The translations under genes and the position numbers were made by a program. Positions 55,500 through 64,000 of a stretch of 64,000 nucleotides of DNA are shown in pieces. Source of the DNA: Rikenella microfusus DSM 15922 (GTDB lineage: Bacteria; Bacteroidota; Bacteroidia; Bacteroidales; Rikenellaceae); the NCBI RefSeq assembly GCF_000427365.1, contig NZ_KE386488.1, positions 1,240,001 through 1,304,000 on the forward strand, written 5' to 3'. The notes under the pieces are model-generated. The model was not told the DNA's origin. It did not search any database and was given only the letters and a program-made list of their open reading frames with translations. Positions within the stretch are counted from its first letter, which is position 1; the number at the start of each line of letters is the position of its first letter.

Positions 55500-56651
55500 A
55501 TGTCTAAAGTTGCGCTTATCACCGGAATCACCGGACAGGACGGAGCTTACCTAGCCGAATTCCTGCTCAAGAAAGGATATACCGTGCACGGCATCAAACG
55601 GCGGGCCTCGTCGTTCAACACCGAGCGGATCGACCACCTGTACCAGGATCCTCATGCGGACGGGCAGCGGTTCGTGCTCCATTACGGCGACATGACCGAT
55701 TCGATGAACCTCACCAAGATCATTCAGGAGGTTCGACCCGACGAAATCTATAACCTTGCCGCGATGAGCCACGTGAAGGTCTCTTTCGACACGCCGGAAT
55801 ACACGGCCAATGCCGACGGAATCGGGACGCTCCGGCTGCTGGAGGCGGTGAGGCTCCTGGGACTGACGGAAAAGACCCGCATTTACCAGGCTTCCACCTC
55901 GGAATTATACGGCCTGGTGCAGCAGGTGCCGCAGTCGGAAAAAACGCCGTTTTACCCCCGTTCGCCTTACGCCTGCGCCAAACTGTACGCCTATTGGATT
56001 ACGGTCAATTATCGCGAGGCATACGGAATGCACGCGTCCAACGGCATCCTGTTCAACCACGAATCGCCGGTACGGGGCGAGACGTTCGTAACCCGCAAGA
56101 TCACCCGCGCGGCGGCGCGTATCGCGCTGGGGATGCAGGAGCAGACCTATCTGGGCAATATGAGCGCCACGCGCGACTGGGGCCATGCGAAAGACTATGT
56201 GGAGGCGATGTGGCTGATCCTGCAACAGGAGAGGCCGGACGACTATGTGATCGCTACGGGCGTGACGACCTCGATCCGGGAGTTCCTGCGGATGACGTTC
56301 GCCGAAATCGGAATCACGGTCGAGTTCCGGGGCGAGGGCCGGGACGAAGAGGCGGTGATCGCTGCGGTGGATGCCGTGCGGTTTACGGAAACCGTCGGCG
56401 AGGAGTACCTGCCCTCCATGCAGGCCCGAACCGGAAGCCGGGTGGCGAGCGTGGACCCGCGTTATTTCCGGCCGACGGAGGTCGAGGCGCTGATCGGCGA
56501 TTCGACGAAGGCCCGCACCGTGCTGGGCTGGGAACCGAAATACGACCTGCCGGGACTGGTGGCCGAGATGGTGCGCAGCGACGTGAAACTGTTCAAACGC
56601 GATGCCTGGCTCAGGGAGGGCGGTTTCACGATCAACAGTTATTTCGAATAA
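55500..56651 (+). CDS. gmd: GDP-mannose 4,6-dehydratase
   Basis: A 383-residue SDR enzyme forming GDP-4-keto-6-deoxymannose, the precursor of GDP-fucose. It has the NADP motif [20 protein letters not shown] (residues 7-26), [12 protein letters not shown]-type region [25 protein letters not shown] and [12 protein letters not shown] with the Y-x-x-x-K pair (near 156-160), and [20 protein letters not shown]. The residue before R-G-E-T-F is Val where Arg is usual (S-P-V-R-G). GDP-fucose synthase is not adjacent. Confidence 0.94.
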   Translation: MSKVALITGITGQDGAYLAEFLLKKGYTVHGIKRRASSFNTERIDHLYQDPHADGQRFVLHYGDMTDSMNLTKIIQEVRPDEIYNLAAMSHVKVSFDTPEYTANADGIGTLRLLEAVRLLGLTEKTRIYQASTSELYGLVQQVPQSEKTPFYPRSPYACAKLYAYWITVNYREAYGMHASNGILFNHESPVRGETFVTRKITRAAARIALGMQEQTYLGNMSATRDWGHAKDYVEAMWLILQQERPDDYVIATGVTTSIREFLRMTFAEIGITVEFRGEGRDEEAVIAAVDAVRFTETVGEEYLPSMQARTGSRVASVDPRYFRPTEVEALIGDSTKARTVLGWEPKYDLPGLVAEMVRSDVKLFKRDAWLREGGFTINSYFE

Positions 56652-56767
56652 GACCGTGTCGTGCTTTCACTGGCGGACGCAGCCTGCGGAGGACGGCTTT
56701 TGCAGGCTCTTTTCTATGTGAAACTCAGACACTAAAAACCGAATCAACCAAACTCCATAAAAACGCA

Positions 56768-57994
56768 ATGAAACGACTTTTCCTAACCGCGGCGCTGATC
56801 ATGGCCGCAGGCCTGTCGGCCGCCCAGGGAGCGGAAGCTCCGAAATCCAAGAAACAACCCAAAGAGAAAACCGATACGGCTTATGTATTCACCGATGTCA
56901 AGCTCGTGCCGGTCAGCCCGATCGACAACCAGAGCAGTTCGAGCACCTGCTGGAGTTTCGCCGGAACGGGCCTGTTGGAAAGCGAAATGCTGCGGCAGGG
57001 CAAGGATACGGTGAATCTGTCCGAGATGTGGATCGTGCGGCACACCTATCTGGACAAGGCGATCAAGTACGCCCGGACACACGCGTCGAGCAGCTTTTCG
57101 CCCGGCGGGAATACGCACGACGTAATGACGATTCTGCGTGGCCACGGCGCCGTGCCGCAGGAAGCATACGAAGGGCTGCGGTACAGTAAGGACAGCGTGC
57201 ACCGCCACGGGGAGCTGGACGCCGTGCTCGGCAGCTATATGGCGGCGGTGGTGAAAGCGCCGAACAAAACGCTTTCGCCGGTATGGCAGGACGGTCTGAA
57301 CGGCATCCTGGACGCCTATCTGGGCAAGTGTCCGGAAAAGTTCACCTATCGGGGCAAGGAATATACGCCGCAGTCGTTCGCGGCGGCCATGGGGCTGAAC
57401 GCGGACGATTTCGTGTCGTTCACCTCGTTCACGCACCATCCGTTCTACACCCGGTTCGCGGTGGAAATTCCGGACAACTGGGCGTGGGAGACTTCGGCGA
57501 ATGTGCCGGTGGACGAACTGATCGCCATTATCGACAATGCCCTCGAAAACGGCTATGCCGTGAATTGGTCGGCAGACGTGAGCGAAAAGGGTTTCCGCTA
57601 CAACGAGGGTTTTGCGATCGTGCCGGTGGACAAACCGGAACAGGTGGCCGGTTCGGATATGGCGCATTGGACGGGGCTGACGAAGGAGCAGCTGGCCAAG
57701 ATGTCGGCGAAAATCACGGGGCCGATGCCGGAGAAGACGATCACGCAGGAGATGCGTCAGGAGGCTTTCGACAATTACGAGACGACCGACGACCACGGTA
57801 TGGTCATCGTGGGTACGGCGAAAGACCAGTGGGGCAACAAGTTCTACAAAGTCAAAAATTCGTGGGGCGAACGGGGCAAGTACAAGGGTTTCTTCTATGT
57901 GTCGGAGCCTTACGTGCGTTACAAGACGATCAACATCATGGTGAACCGTGCGGCGGTGCCGCAGCAGATCGCGGATAAGTTTCCGGCTCTGTAA
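56768..57994 (+). CDS. C1 family cysteine peptidase (bleomycin hydrolase/aminopeptidase C-like), exported
   Basis: A 408-residue papain-fold peptidase with a signal peptide (MKRLFLTAALIMAAGLSAAQ). The catalytic cysteine is in SSSTCWSFAGTGLLESE (near residue 60), the histidine in TTDDHGMVIVGTA (near 343) and the asparagine in YKVKNSWGERG (near 363). Homologues are common in Bacteroidota and cleave peptides in the periplasm or at the surface. The frame continues upstream across gmd in another phase, but ATG 56768 begins a clear signal sequence. No inhibitor or maturation partner is adjacent. Confidence 0.9.
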   Translation: MKRLFLTAALIMAAGLSAAQGAEAPKSKKQPKEKTDTAYVFTDVKLVPVSPIDNQSSSSTCWSFAGTGLLESEMLRQGKDTVNLSEMWIVRHTYLDKAIKYARTHASSSFSPGGNTHDVMTILRGHGAVPQEAYEGLRYSKDSVHRHGELDAVLGSYMAAVVKAPNKTLSPVWQDGLNGILDAYLGKCPEKFTYRGKEYTPQSFAAAMGLNADDFVSFTSFTHHPFYTRFAVEIPDNWAWETSANVPVDELIAIIDNALENGYAVNWSADVSEKGFRYNEGFAIVPVDKPEQVAGSDMAHWTGLTKEQLAKMSAKITGPMPEKTITQEMRQEAFDNYETTDDHGMVIVGTAKDQWGNKFYKVKNSWGERGKYKGFFYVSEPYVRYKTINIMVNRAAVPQQIADKFPAL

Positions 57995-58566
57995 TTGTCC
58001 GGCTACCCCGGGCCGGCCCGGGGTTACGGCTCGCGCGACCTATGGCTGCAAGCCGATATCAACGTTACGATTTTAAATCGTACGGTTAATTGTCTGCCGC
58101 GAAGCGGCCAGCCCGGAGCCACCCCCGGCGAAGGGCTGCAACACTCGCAAAGCTCGTTTGGCCCTCGCTGGCTCCGGGCGACAACATATTAAATTAACCG
58201 TACGGTTAAAATACTTTAACCTTCTGCTTTGTGCCCACCTTATCGGAGCCAACTCCCGATCGGAGTATCCGGCGGCACCGCGAAAGAAAGCCGGCGATTC
58301 TTCCGAATCGCATCGATAAAAACCGTAAGGCTAATTCGCAAGCTCGCAGTTCGGAGCCGGAGAGGGCGGGATAATTACGACCCGACTCGTGCGCCGAACG
58401 GGCAGCGCTCCGGAGGAACGTGCGGCCGCGAGCTGAAAAACAGCGAAAATTGCAGGCAATATAGTGTCCGGATAAGTCTTCGCCGGGCGGAAACAGACCG
58501 AGAACAACGGACGGACAATGTTCCGTGTGCCGGAAAGAGAACCGGGCAACGATTAAACGACAACAG
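57995..58566. repeat. 572-bp gap with family B repeat and palindromes
   Basis: 58075-58214 is bounded by GTACGGTTAAT (58081-58091) and the perfect palindrome TTAACCGTACGGTTAA (58194-58209). It holds CCCGGAGCCACCCCCGGCG and CTCGCTGGCTCCGGGC, a family B pair in reverse. A third copy of the roughly 18-bp palindrome, GCGATTC-TTCC-GAATCGC, is at 58294-58311. No credible gene, and no clear promoter for argB, is seen. Confidence 0.65.
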
Positions 58567-59346
58567 ATGCAAACAGTAAAAGTGATTAAAATCGGCGGTA
58601 ACGTCGTCGATGATCCGGAGAAACTACAACGGTTCCTGCGCGACTTCGCCGCCCTGGAAGGGCCGAAAGTGCTCGTGCACGGCGGAGGCAAGATCGCGAC
58701 CGCCATTTCCAAAGGTTTGGGCATAGAGACCCGGATGATCGGCGGGCGGCGCGTGACCGACGCCGAGACCCTGCGTATCGTGACCATGGTCTATGCCGGA
58801 CTGATTAACAAAAATATCGTCGCCGCCCTGCAGAACGAAGGATGCAATGCACTGGGACTGTGCGGCGCCGACGGAGGGCTGATCCGGTCGAAACGGCGTC
58901 CCGCCCGGCCCGTCGATTACGGATTCGTGGGCGATCCGGCCGGTTTCGGCCTCGATACCGCCGTCGCGTTGATCGACGGCGGACTGGTTCCCGTCGTCGC
59001 CCCCATTACATATGATCCCGAGAACGGTTCCCTGCTCAATACCAACGCCGATACCGTAGCCCAGACCGTCGCCGTCGGGTTAGCCGGGAGATACTCCGTC
59101 GAACTCGTGTTCTGTTTCGAAAAACGCGGCGTATTGCGGGATGTGAACGACGACGATTCGGTGATTCCCGAAATCGGCCCCGCGCTCTACGAACGGCTCA
59201 AGGCGGACGGCGTCGTCGCCGACGGTATGCTGCCGAAACTGGATAACGCCTTCAAGGCGATCGCCTCCGGCGTGAAAAACGTGGTGATTTGCGCCGCCGA
59301 ACGGTTGTCGATGCCCGGCTACGGCGGGACTACGCTCTGTAATTAA
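58567..59346 (+). CDS. argB: N-acylglutamate kinase (acetyl- or succinyl-)
   Basis: A 259-residue amino-acid kinase for the second step of arginine synthesis. It has VKVIKIGGNVVDDPEKL (residues 4-20) with the catalytic lysine, VLVHGGGKIATAISKGLGI (near 36), GLCGADGGLIRSKR, LLNTNADTVAQTVAVGLAG and KRGVLRDVNDDDSVI. ATG 58567 is chosen; an upstream frame adds a basic stretch not in the family. It begins a plus-strand run of argB, a PH-domain protein, birA and proB, spaced 20, 6 and 41 bases apart. Confidence 0.93.
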   Translation: MQTVKVIKIGGNVVDDPEKLQRFLRDFAALEGPKVLVHGGGKIATAISKGLGIETRMIGGRRVTDAETLRIVTMVYAGLINKNIVAALQNEGCNALGLCGADGGLIRSKRRPARPVDYGFVGDPAGFGLDTAVALIDGGLVPVVAPITYDPENGSLLNTNADTVAQTVAVGLAGRYSVELVFCFEKRGVLRDVNDDDSVIPEIGPALYERLKADGVVADGMLPKLDNAFKAIASGVKNVVICAAERLSMPGYGGTTLCN

Positions 59347-59366
59347 TTCCCTAAAAATCAGCGACT

Positions 59367-59891
59367 ATGAAAAATCGGCGCTTCTTGATGCCGTTTCGGT
59401 GGAGCCGCAGGGTGCGGGGGGTGACGATTGCCTGCGGTGTGACTTCGTTGGGTGCGGTACTCTATTTGCTGTGGTGGTTAGACGGGACGATGCCGACGCT
59501 GCTGTGGGTAAGATTGGCGGTGGCGCTGGTTATCGTGGGGTCGGCGGTCGGGGCGGTAGGCTATATGCCGATTCGGCTACTGGCCGACGGGGAGGAGATA
59601 ACGATTCGTCGATTGTTCGGCGCGCTGAGAATCCCATTGGGCGAGGTGACGGAGGTGAGGCCGATCCCGAAGGCGTATCTCGACGGCTCGTTCCGGACGT
59701 TCGGGAGCGGGGGATTTTTCGGCTATCTGGGACGGTTTCGGAATAAACGGCTGGGGAATTATACGATGTATGCGACGGATCTGAAGCGTTTGGTTCGGGT
59801 CGATACCGATCGGCGACGGTATGTTTTCAGCTGCGAGCGGCCGGAGGAGTTCGCGGAGTTTGTTCGGGAACGGTTGAGAAAGAAGGAGTAG
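59367..59891 (+). CDS. membrane protein with bacterial PH-like domain
   Basis: A 174-residue protein. It has two hydrophobic segments (about residues 17-36 and 46-66), then a soluble part LLADGEEITIRRLFGALRIP and VTEVRPIPKAYLDGSFRTFG that resembles bacterial PH (bPH) domains. The function is unknown. The coding strand is noticeably richer in G than C at third positions compared with its neighbours. Spacing (20 bases after argB, 6 before birA) indicates an operon. Confidence 0.65.
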   Translation: MKNRRFLMPFRWSRRVRGVTIACGVTSLGAVLYLLWWLDGTMPTLLWVRLAVALVIVGSAVGAVGYMPIRLLADGEEITIRRLFGALRIPLGEVTEVRPIPKAYLDGSFRTFGSGGFFGYLGRFRNKRLGNYTMYATDLKRLVRVDTDRRRYVFSCERPEEFAEFVRERLRKKE

Positions 59892-59897
59892 CGGGGT

Positions 59898-60641
59898 ATG
59901 GATTTTCGTATCGTTCCGTTCGACGAGGTAACCTCCACCAACGATGTGGCCATGCGCGATGCGGCCTGCTATCGGCACGGCGACATCCTGACGGCCCGGC
60001 GGCAGACCGCCGGACGCGGTCAGCGCGGCAATCGCTGGGAGAGCGACCCGGGCGAGAACCTGATGTTCTCCCTGGTGCTGGAACCCGTTCATATATTGGT
60101 GGAACGACAGTTCCGCATCAGCGAAATGGCCGCGCTGGCCGCCAGCGATGCGGTAAGGGTCGCGACGGACGGCGCGGTGGAGTGCGTAGTCAAGTGGCCG
60201 AACGACCTCTACGTCGGAAACCGGAAACTCGGCGGCATCCTGATCGAACATGCGCTGCACAGCGAGTACCTGAGCCGGTCGGTGGTCGGGATCGGCATCA
60301 ATGTCCGGCAGCGCGGTTTCGATCCGTCGTTGCCGAACCCCACTTCGATAGCCCTGGAACTTGCCGGACGGCCCGTACCCTCGCCGGAGGAAGTTCTGCG
60401 ACAGTTCTGCACCGCTTTCCGGCAACGGTACGGGCAACACGAAGCGGCCCTGCACGCCGGTTTCATGGCCCGCCTGTGGCGCGGCGACGGGATGCCGTAC
60501 CCGTATCGGGATACGGCATCCGGAGAAGTTTTCGAGGCCGTCGTGGCCGGGGTGGACGGCAGAACGGGGGAACTGACCCTGAGGTTGCCGGACGGCGGCG
60601 AGCGCCGTTACTGGTTCAAAGAGGTGGAGGCGTTGTTTTGA
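59898..60641 (+). CDS. birA: biotin-[acetyl-CoA-carboxylase] ligase
   Basis: A 247-residue biotin protein ligase. It has EVTSTNDVAMRDA, the biotinyl-AMP loop GRGQRGNRWES (about residues 37-47), and VKWPNDLYVGNRKLGGILIE (about 98-117) with the catalytic lysine, then a C-terminal SH3-like region. It has no N-terminal DNA-binding domain, so it is the monofunctional type and not a repressor. It lies between a PH-domain gene and proB. Confidence 0.94.
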   Translation: MDFRIVPFDEVTSTNDVAMRDAACYRHGDILTARRQTAGRGQRGNRWESDPGENLMFSLVLEPVHILVERQFRISEMAALAASDAVRVATDGAVECVVKWPNDLYVGNRKLGGILIEHALHSEYLSRSVVGIGINVRQRGFDPSLPNPTSIALELAGRPVPSPEEVLRQFCTAFRQRYGQHEAALHAGFMARLWRGDGMPYPYRDTASGEVFEAVVAGVDGRTGELTLRLPDGGERRYWFKEVEALF

Positions 60642-60682
60642 ACGGAGTTCCGGATGACCGGGACGGATAAACGGAAAAATAG

Positions 60683-61774
60683 ATGGAAACATACAAAAGG
60701 GTAGCTGTCAAAGTGGGCAGCAATGTGCTCACACGCGGCGACGGAACGTTGGACGTGACGCGGATGTCGGCGCTGACGGATCAAATGGTGGCCCTTCGTC
60801 GGAGCGGGATCGAAGTGATTCTCATCTCGTCGGGGGCGGTGGCTTCCGGACGCAGCGAACTGGGTACCGGGCTGAAACTGGACGACGTATCCTCCCGGCA
60901 GCTCTATTCCGCCGTGGGGCAGGCCAAGCTCATCAACCGGTATTACGACCTGTTCCGGGGTTACGGCATCGCCTGCGGTCAGGTACTGACCACCAAGGAT
61001 AATTTCGGGAGCAGGAACCTTTACCTGAACCAGAAGAATTGTATCTCCACCATGCTGGCGGCCGGCGTGGTGCCGATCATCAACGAGAACGACGCCGTTT
61101 CGGTTACGGAGCTGATGTTCACCGACAACGACGAGCTGTCGGGCCTGATCGCCACCATGATGGACGCCGAGGCGCTGGTGATCCTGAGCAACATCGACGG
61201 CATTTACGACGGCGACCCGTCGCAACCCGGTTCGAAAGTGATCCGCCGGGTCGAACCGCAGACCTCGCTGGAGGGGTACGTCCAGAGCGGGAAATCGCAG
61301 TTCGGCCGCGGCGGGATGCTGACCAAGAGCAACATCGCACGCAAGGTGGCAGCCGAAGGGGTCGAGGTGATTATCGCCAACGGCAAGCGGGACGATATTC
61401 TGCCGTCGTTGTTGCTACCGGCCCGGGAGCGCGAAGCGATGGTGTGCACCCGTTTCGTACCGAACGAAAAAACGCCTTCGAGCGTCAAACGCTGGATCGC
61501 CCATTCCGAGAGTTTCGCCAAGGGAATACTGCATCTGAACGCAGGAGCCGTGGAAGCCTTATCAGGGCCGCAGGCGACGAGTCTGCTGCCGGTGGGCATC
61601 GTGTCGGTCGAGGGAGCGTTCGGCGAGGGAGACATCGTGCGGCTGGCGGCTCCCGACGGACGGCAGGTGGGGGTCGGACTGGTGACGGCCGACAGCGAGA
61701 CCGTGGCGGCTTCGGCAGGGAAGCACGGCGGCCGGCCGGTCGTGCATTACGACTATATGTACCTCGATCTTTAA
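60683..61774 (+). CDS. proB: glutamate 5-kinase with PUA domain
   Basis: A 363-residue first enzyme of proline synthesis. The amino-acid kinase domain has VAVKVGSNVLTRGDGTLD (residues 7-24), ILISSGAVASGRSELG, NENDAVSVTELMFTDNDELS (near 134) and GGMLTKSNIARKVAAEGVEV. A C-terminal PUA domain (about 270-355) is present as in E. coli ProB. proA is not adjacent. A perfect 30-bp hairpin begins 9 bases after the stop. Confidence 0.95.
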   Translation: METYKRVAVKVGSNVLTRGDGTLDVTRMSALTDQMVALRRSGIEVILISSGAVASGRSELGTGLKLDDVSSRQLYSAVGQAKLINRYYDLFRGYGIACGQVLTTKDNFGSRNLYLNQKNCISTMLAAGVVPIINENDAVSVTELMFTDNDELSGLIATMMDAEALVILSNIDGIYDGDPSQPGSKVIRRVEPQTSLEGYVQSGKSQFGRGGMLTKSNIARKVAAEGVEVIIANGKRDDILPSLLLPAREREAMVCTRFVPNEKTPSSVKRWIAHSESFAKGILHLNAGAVEALSGPQATSLLPVGIVSVEGAFGEGDIVRLAAPDGRQVGVGLVTADSETVAASAGKHGGRPVVHYDYMYLDL

Positions 61775-61783
61775 CGACGAGCA

Positions 61784-61848
61784 AAGACGACACGCAGCGC
61801 GGCGGACTTTTGACATATTCAAAAGTCCGCCGCGCTGCGTGTCGTCTT
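61784..61848 (+). other. perfect 30-bp hairpin after proB
   Basis: 61784-61813 (AAGACGACACGCAGCGCGGC...) is exactly complementary to 61819-61848, with a 5-nt loop CATAT. Only weak T-runs follow (ACTATTTTCC). It could terminate the argB-proB operon or be an RNase III substrate. Confidence 0.75.
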
Positions 61849-62589
61849 CAGCACTATTTTCCTCTATGCAGGAAAAAGCGACTATATATGACTTTATACA
61901 AACTTTCCGACAACTCCGTTTCGGCCCGGCGCCGGGCGGCATGAGGCGGTGCAAATCCGGACAAAAACGAAAGGTCCGACGCGAGCCGAAATACGATGGG
62001 AATCGGGAATGCAAATAAAATAAGGCAACTATATACGACTTTACCCTATTTTATATGCACACTTGATTTTCAGTACATTTCGGCCTGCGCCCCCCTGAAG
62101 CCGCAGAGCGGCTTGGGCGCAGGGCCGGTCGGGAAGATCATTACCCGACTTTGGGTAAAGTCATATATAGTTACCTAAAATAAATCGGAAGTATCCCTAT
62201 TCGGCTTGTTCCGGTTTCCGGACGGCTGTCTCGGTCGCGGGCGAGCCCGCAGGGCGCGCAGGGGGACGCGCGCCGAGACATCGAAAGCCGGGAACTCTTA
62301 AAGTACAAGCCCGAAAGAGATATTTCCGAAATAAATAGAATAAAGTTGTACCCGATTATATACTTCGATATACCGATAATTTTCACCGGCGTTTTTTCTG
62401 CTCGTGCCGGACCCTTAGGGTCTTTTTGTCCGGGGTTGCATCGCCTCGTATCTGACTCTTTCGACAAAAAGAACTCCCGCTCGGAGTGCCCGGCGGCACT
62501 GCGGAGCCGATAGCGGGAAATTACCGCCGAATAGGCTTGGTATACCAAAGTATATAATCAGGAGGCCGTATATTTACCCGTATTCGACT
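61849..62589. repeat. gene-free stretch with families C, D and E
   Basis: About 61880-62000 is a family C copy (CTATATATGACTTTATACAA, CGGTGCAAATCCGGACAAAA, GCGAGCCGAAATACG). 62080-62185 is a family D copy in minus orientation ending at AGGTAACTATATATGAC. 62186-62310 is a family E unit in plus orientation (AAGTATCCCTATTCGGCTTG). 62375-62470 is a family C copy in minus orientation. No gene is seen. Confidence 0.6.
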
Positions 62590-63429
62590 TTACCGGACGG
62601 TCGAGGTCAGCCGGGACGCTTCCTGAAGGCTGATGCGTTGTGTGCCCTGCATCGCCACGACGAAAGCGTCCCGGTATTTCGCGTTCGTCCGCAGGCGTTT
62701 GCAGGCCGACTGGGCTTCGGCATAGGTCGGATAGCCGCCGTAGTAATAGGCGTATTTGCCGTCCGGCCGCTGCGACATCCGCACGCCCGGCAATGCCGCG
62801 AACGCCCCCTCGTTCGGATAGGACGTTACGGCCAGTTGCACCCGGTACACGACCCGGTATGCGTCGGCGGTATTGCGGGCCGGAGCCGTGTAGTTGTCCG
62901 TCGCCGGAGTGTCGCTCGGCCCTTTCACGTAGCCTTCTTCTTCGATCCGTTTATCTACCAGCGAGTCCACGAACTGTTTGAACGGTTTGCCGCTGGAGTA
63001 GGCTTCCGGAATGGTCTGCGGTTTGGGCAGGGCCTCCAGTTTACGGTCGATGACCGCGATCTGGTCCGCCAGTATATCCAGCTCCTTGGTGATTTTCCGC
63101 GCCCGCGATCCCCGTGCCGTTTTCAGCTCGGCGCCCAGCAGATCCACCTGTTCCTGCAGTTCCGCTTTGCGTTGGTTCAGGTTGAAAGCCAGTTGTTCGG
63201 CCGGACTGAGCCGCGAACGCGGCGTGCCCCGCACGATCGTAGCGTTCGGATCGACCCATTCCCGGTCTTTCCGGTCTGCGGAAACTCCGCCGGCCTGCTG
63301 GTAGCTCAGCTCTTCGGCCCGTTGTTTTTCCGCTTTGCGGTTTTGCGCGGCGGCTTTTTCCGGTACGAGAGAGAGGCACAGGGCGACCGCCAGCGCGAAC
63401 GGCAGTGATTTTATGGCAGGTTTCGACAT
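62590..63429 (-). CDS. SPOR-domain exported protein
   Basis: A 279-residue protein with a signal peptide ending in P-E-K-A-A-A-Q (about residue 29). The middle region is charged and helical (LAFNLNQRKAELQEQVDLLG; about 75-140, likely coiled coil). The C-terminal 75 residues (YRVQLAVTSYPNEGAFAALP, GKYAYYYGGYPTYAEAQSAC) match the SPOR domain, which binds denuded peptidoglycan at division sites. ATG 63429 is used because an upstream in-frame start lacks a proper signal. It is downstream of waaA. Confidence 0.82.
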   Translation of the reverse strand: MSKPAIKSLPFALAVALCLSLVPEKAAAQNRKAEKQRAEELSYQQAGGVSADRKDREWVDPNATIVRGTPRSRLSPAEQLAFNLNQRKAELQEQVDLLGAELKTARGSRARKITKELDILADQIAVIDRKLEALPKPQTIPEAYSSGKPFKQFVDSLVDKRIEEEGYVKGPSDTPATDNYTAPARNTADAYRVVYRVQLAVTSYPNEGAFAALPGVRMSQRPDGKYAYYYGGYPTYAEAQSACKRLRTNAKYRDAFVVAMQGTQRISLQEASRLTSTVR

Positions 63430-63585
63430 GACGTAGGTGATTGAATAGTAACAAATGTAATGATTTTCGGTATTACTGACAAAACGGATGCCGGAACGTT
63501 TTCTTCGGGACATTCCGTTCCGGAAACGCGCGGGAGAATCCGTCCCGGCCGTTTCCCGTCTGCCGCCCGTCGGGGCCGTCCGATC

Positions 63586-64000
63586 TCATTGCGCCATTTC
63601 ATCCATCGAGGCGAGGATGATCCGGGTGGCCCCGGCACGGCTGCGTACATAGGACTCCGCCGCCGCGCTTTTGAAAGCGAGGCCGGCCGGGTCGGCAAGC
63701 CACTCGTTTACGGTACGGATCAACCCTCCTGCGTCCGTTACCGGTGCGGCGGCTCCCAACTCCACCAGTTCCACGGCTTCGGCGAAAGCGGCGTATGCGG
63801 GACCGAAAACGACCGGCATGCCCCATGTGGCCGCTTCCAGCGTGTTGTGTATGCCGCGTCCGAAGCCGCCGCCGATATAGGCGAGCAGACCGTAGCGATA
63901 CACGCCCGACAGGATGCCTATGGTGTCGATCACCAGCAGGGTGGCTTCCTGCAATGCCGCCGCGGATGCGGTTTCGGAGACGGCGGTATAGCGCAGCCCC
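63586..64000 (-). CDS. waaA: 3-deoxy-D-manno-octulosonic acid transferase, 5' end outside window
   Basis: The last 138 codons are visible. LLVIDTIGILSGVYRYGLLA, IGGGFGRGIHNTLEAATWG and MPVVFGPAYAAFAEAVELVE are the C-terminal nucleotide-sugar-binding motifs of KdtA/WaaA, which adds Kdo to lipid A precursors. The frame is open to the window edge, upstream residues reading LRYTAVSET. Together with lpxH it shows that the organism makes lipid A with Kdo. Confidence 0.9.
   Translation of the reverse strand, partial: GLRYTAVSETASAAALQEATLLVIDTIGILSGVYRYGLLAYIGGGFGRGIHNTLEAATWGMPVVFGPAYAAFAEAVELVELGAAAPVTDAGGLIRTVNEWLADPAGLAFKSAAAESYVRSRAGATRIILASMDEMAQ

Overview
The window looks like a chromosomal segment of a high-GC Bacteroidota, most likely an Alistipes-type member of the Rikenellaceae. 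Reasons: several promoters fit the Bacteroidota pattern (TTTG or TTG, about 19-21 nt, TAnnTTTG); the glycogen synthase is of the GT3 type and fused to a glucan phosphorylase; there is an NVEALA peptide with a six-bladed propeller lipoprotein; the 30-residue basic AURKAIP1/COX24-type protein sits between HU and RNase G; and the arginine cluster runs GNAT-argG-argC-argD. The genus is inferred from gene content and composition, not from a marker gene. No rRNA, phage, transposase, integrase or CRISPR array was seen.

Layout. 1-5119 (minus): glycogen synthase/phosphorylase fusion (3' end outside the window), YraN and DNA polymerase III delta prime. 5234-9881 (plus): asnS, a CLC channel with CBS domains and a periplasmic thioredoxin. 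9882-11253 is repeats. 11254-15306 (minus): dnaG, a tandem HU-like membrane protein and purN. 15468-18825 (plus): acpP-fabF-rnc-rnhB. 18858-20978: an NVEALA peptide locus with its own promoter and an internal terminator. 21020-26811: an arginine cluster (leader peptide, GNAT, argG, argC, argD) broken up by repeat elements, then folK. 26886-29940: HU, a 30-residue basic protein, RNase G and DUF3467. 30022-35517 (minus): thrA and a large receiver/PEP-dikinase-like ATP-grasp protein. 35885-38373 (plus): a GNAT-like protein and a cysteine synthase-family enzyme. 38747-50183 (minus): DUF418/acyltransferase pair, GH2, lpxH, thyA, PBP1A and a UbiD-type decarboxylase. 50250-61774 (plus): cysS, ilvE, two tRNA-Gln, a flavin reductase-like protein, proC, gmd, C1 peptidase, argB, a PH-domain protein, birA and proB. 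62590-64000 (minus): a SPOR protein and the 3' part of waaA.

Most genes are housekeeping. The intergenic DNA is the unusual part. At least five families of dispersed, palindrome-rich repeats fill nearly every long gap. The best defined (family A, about 330 bp, near-identical inverted ends) occurs in three full copies. Each copy carries a different but perfectly self-complementary central stem. Two opposed copies flank argG, and element ends coincide with the stop codons of three genes and abut a fourth.

The two strongest candidates for undescribed biology are: (1) a 12-codon ORF, MKTCALSLRRRR, with four consecutive CGA codons, in front of the arginine genes and followed by mutually exclusive RNA pairings, which looks like an arginine attenuator; and (2) the NVEALA peptide/propeller/CxxC lipoprotein locus, where a terminator placed after the peptide gene would set the peptide in excess. 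Arginine and proline genes are spread over three islands in the window (argGCD, proC, argB...proB).
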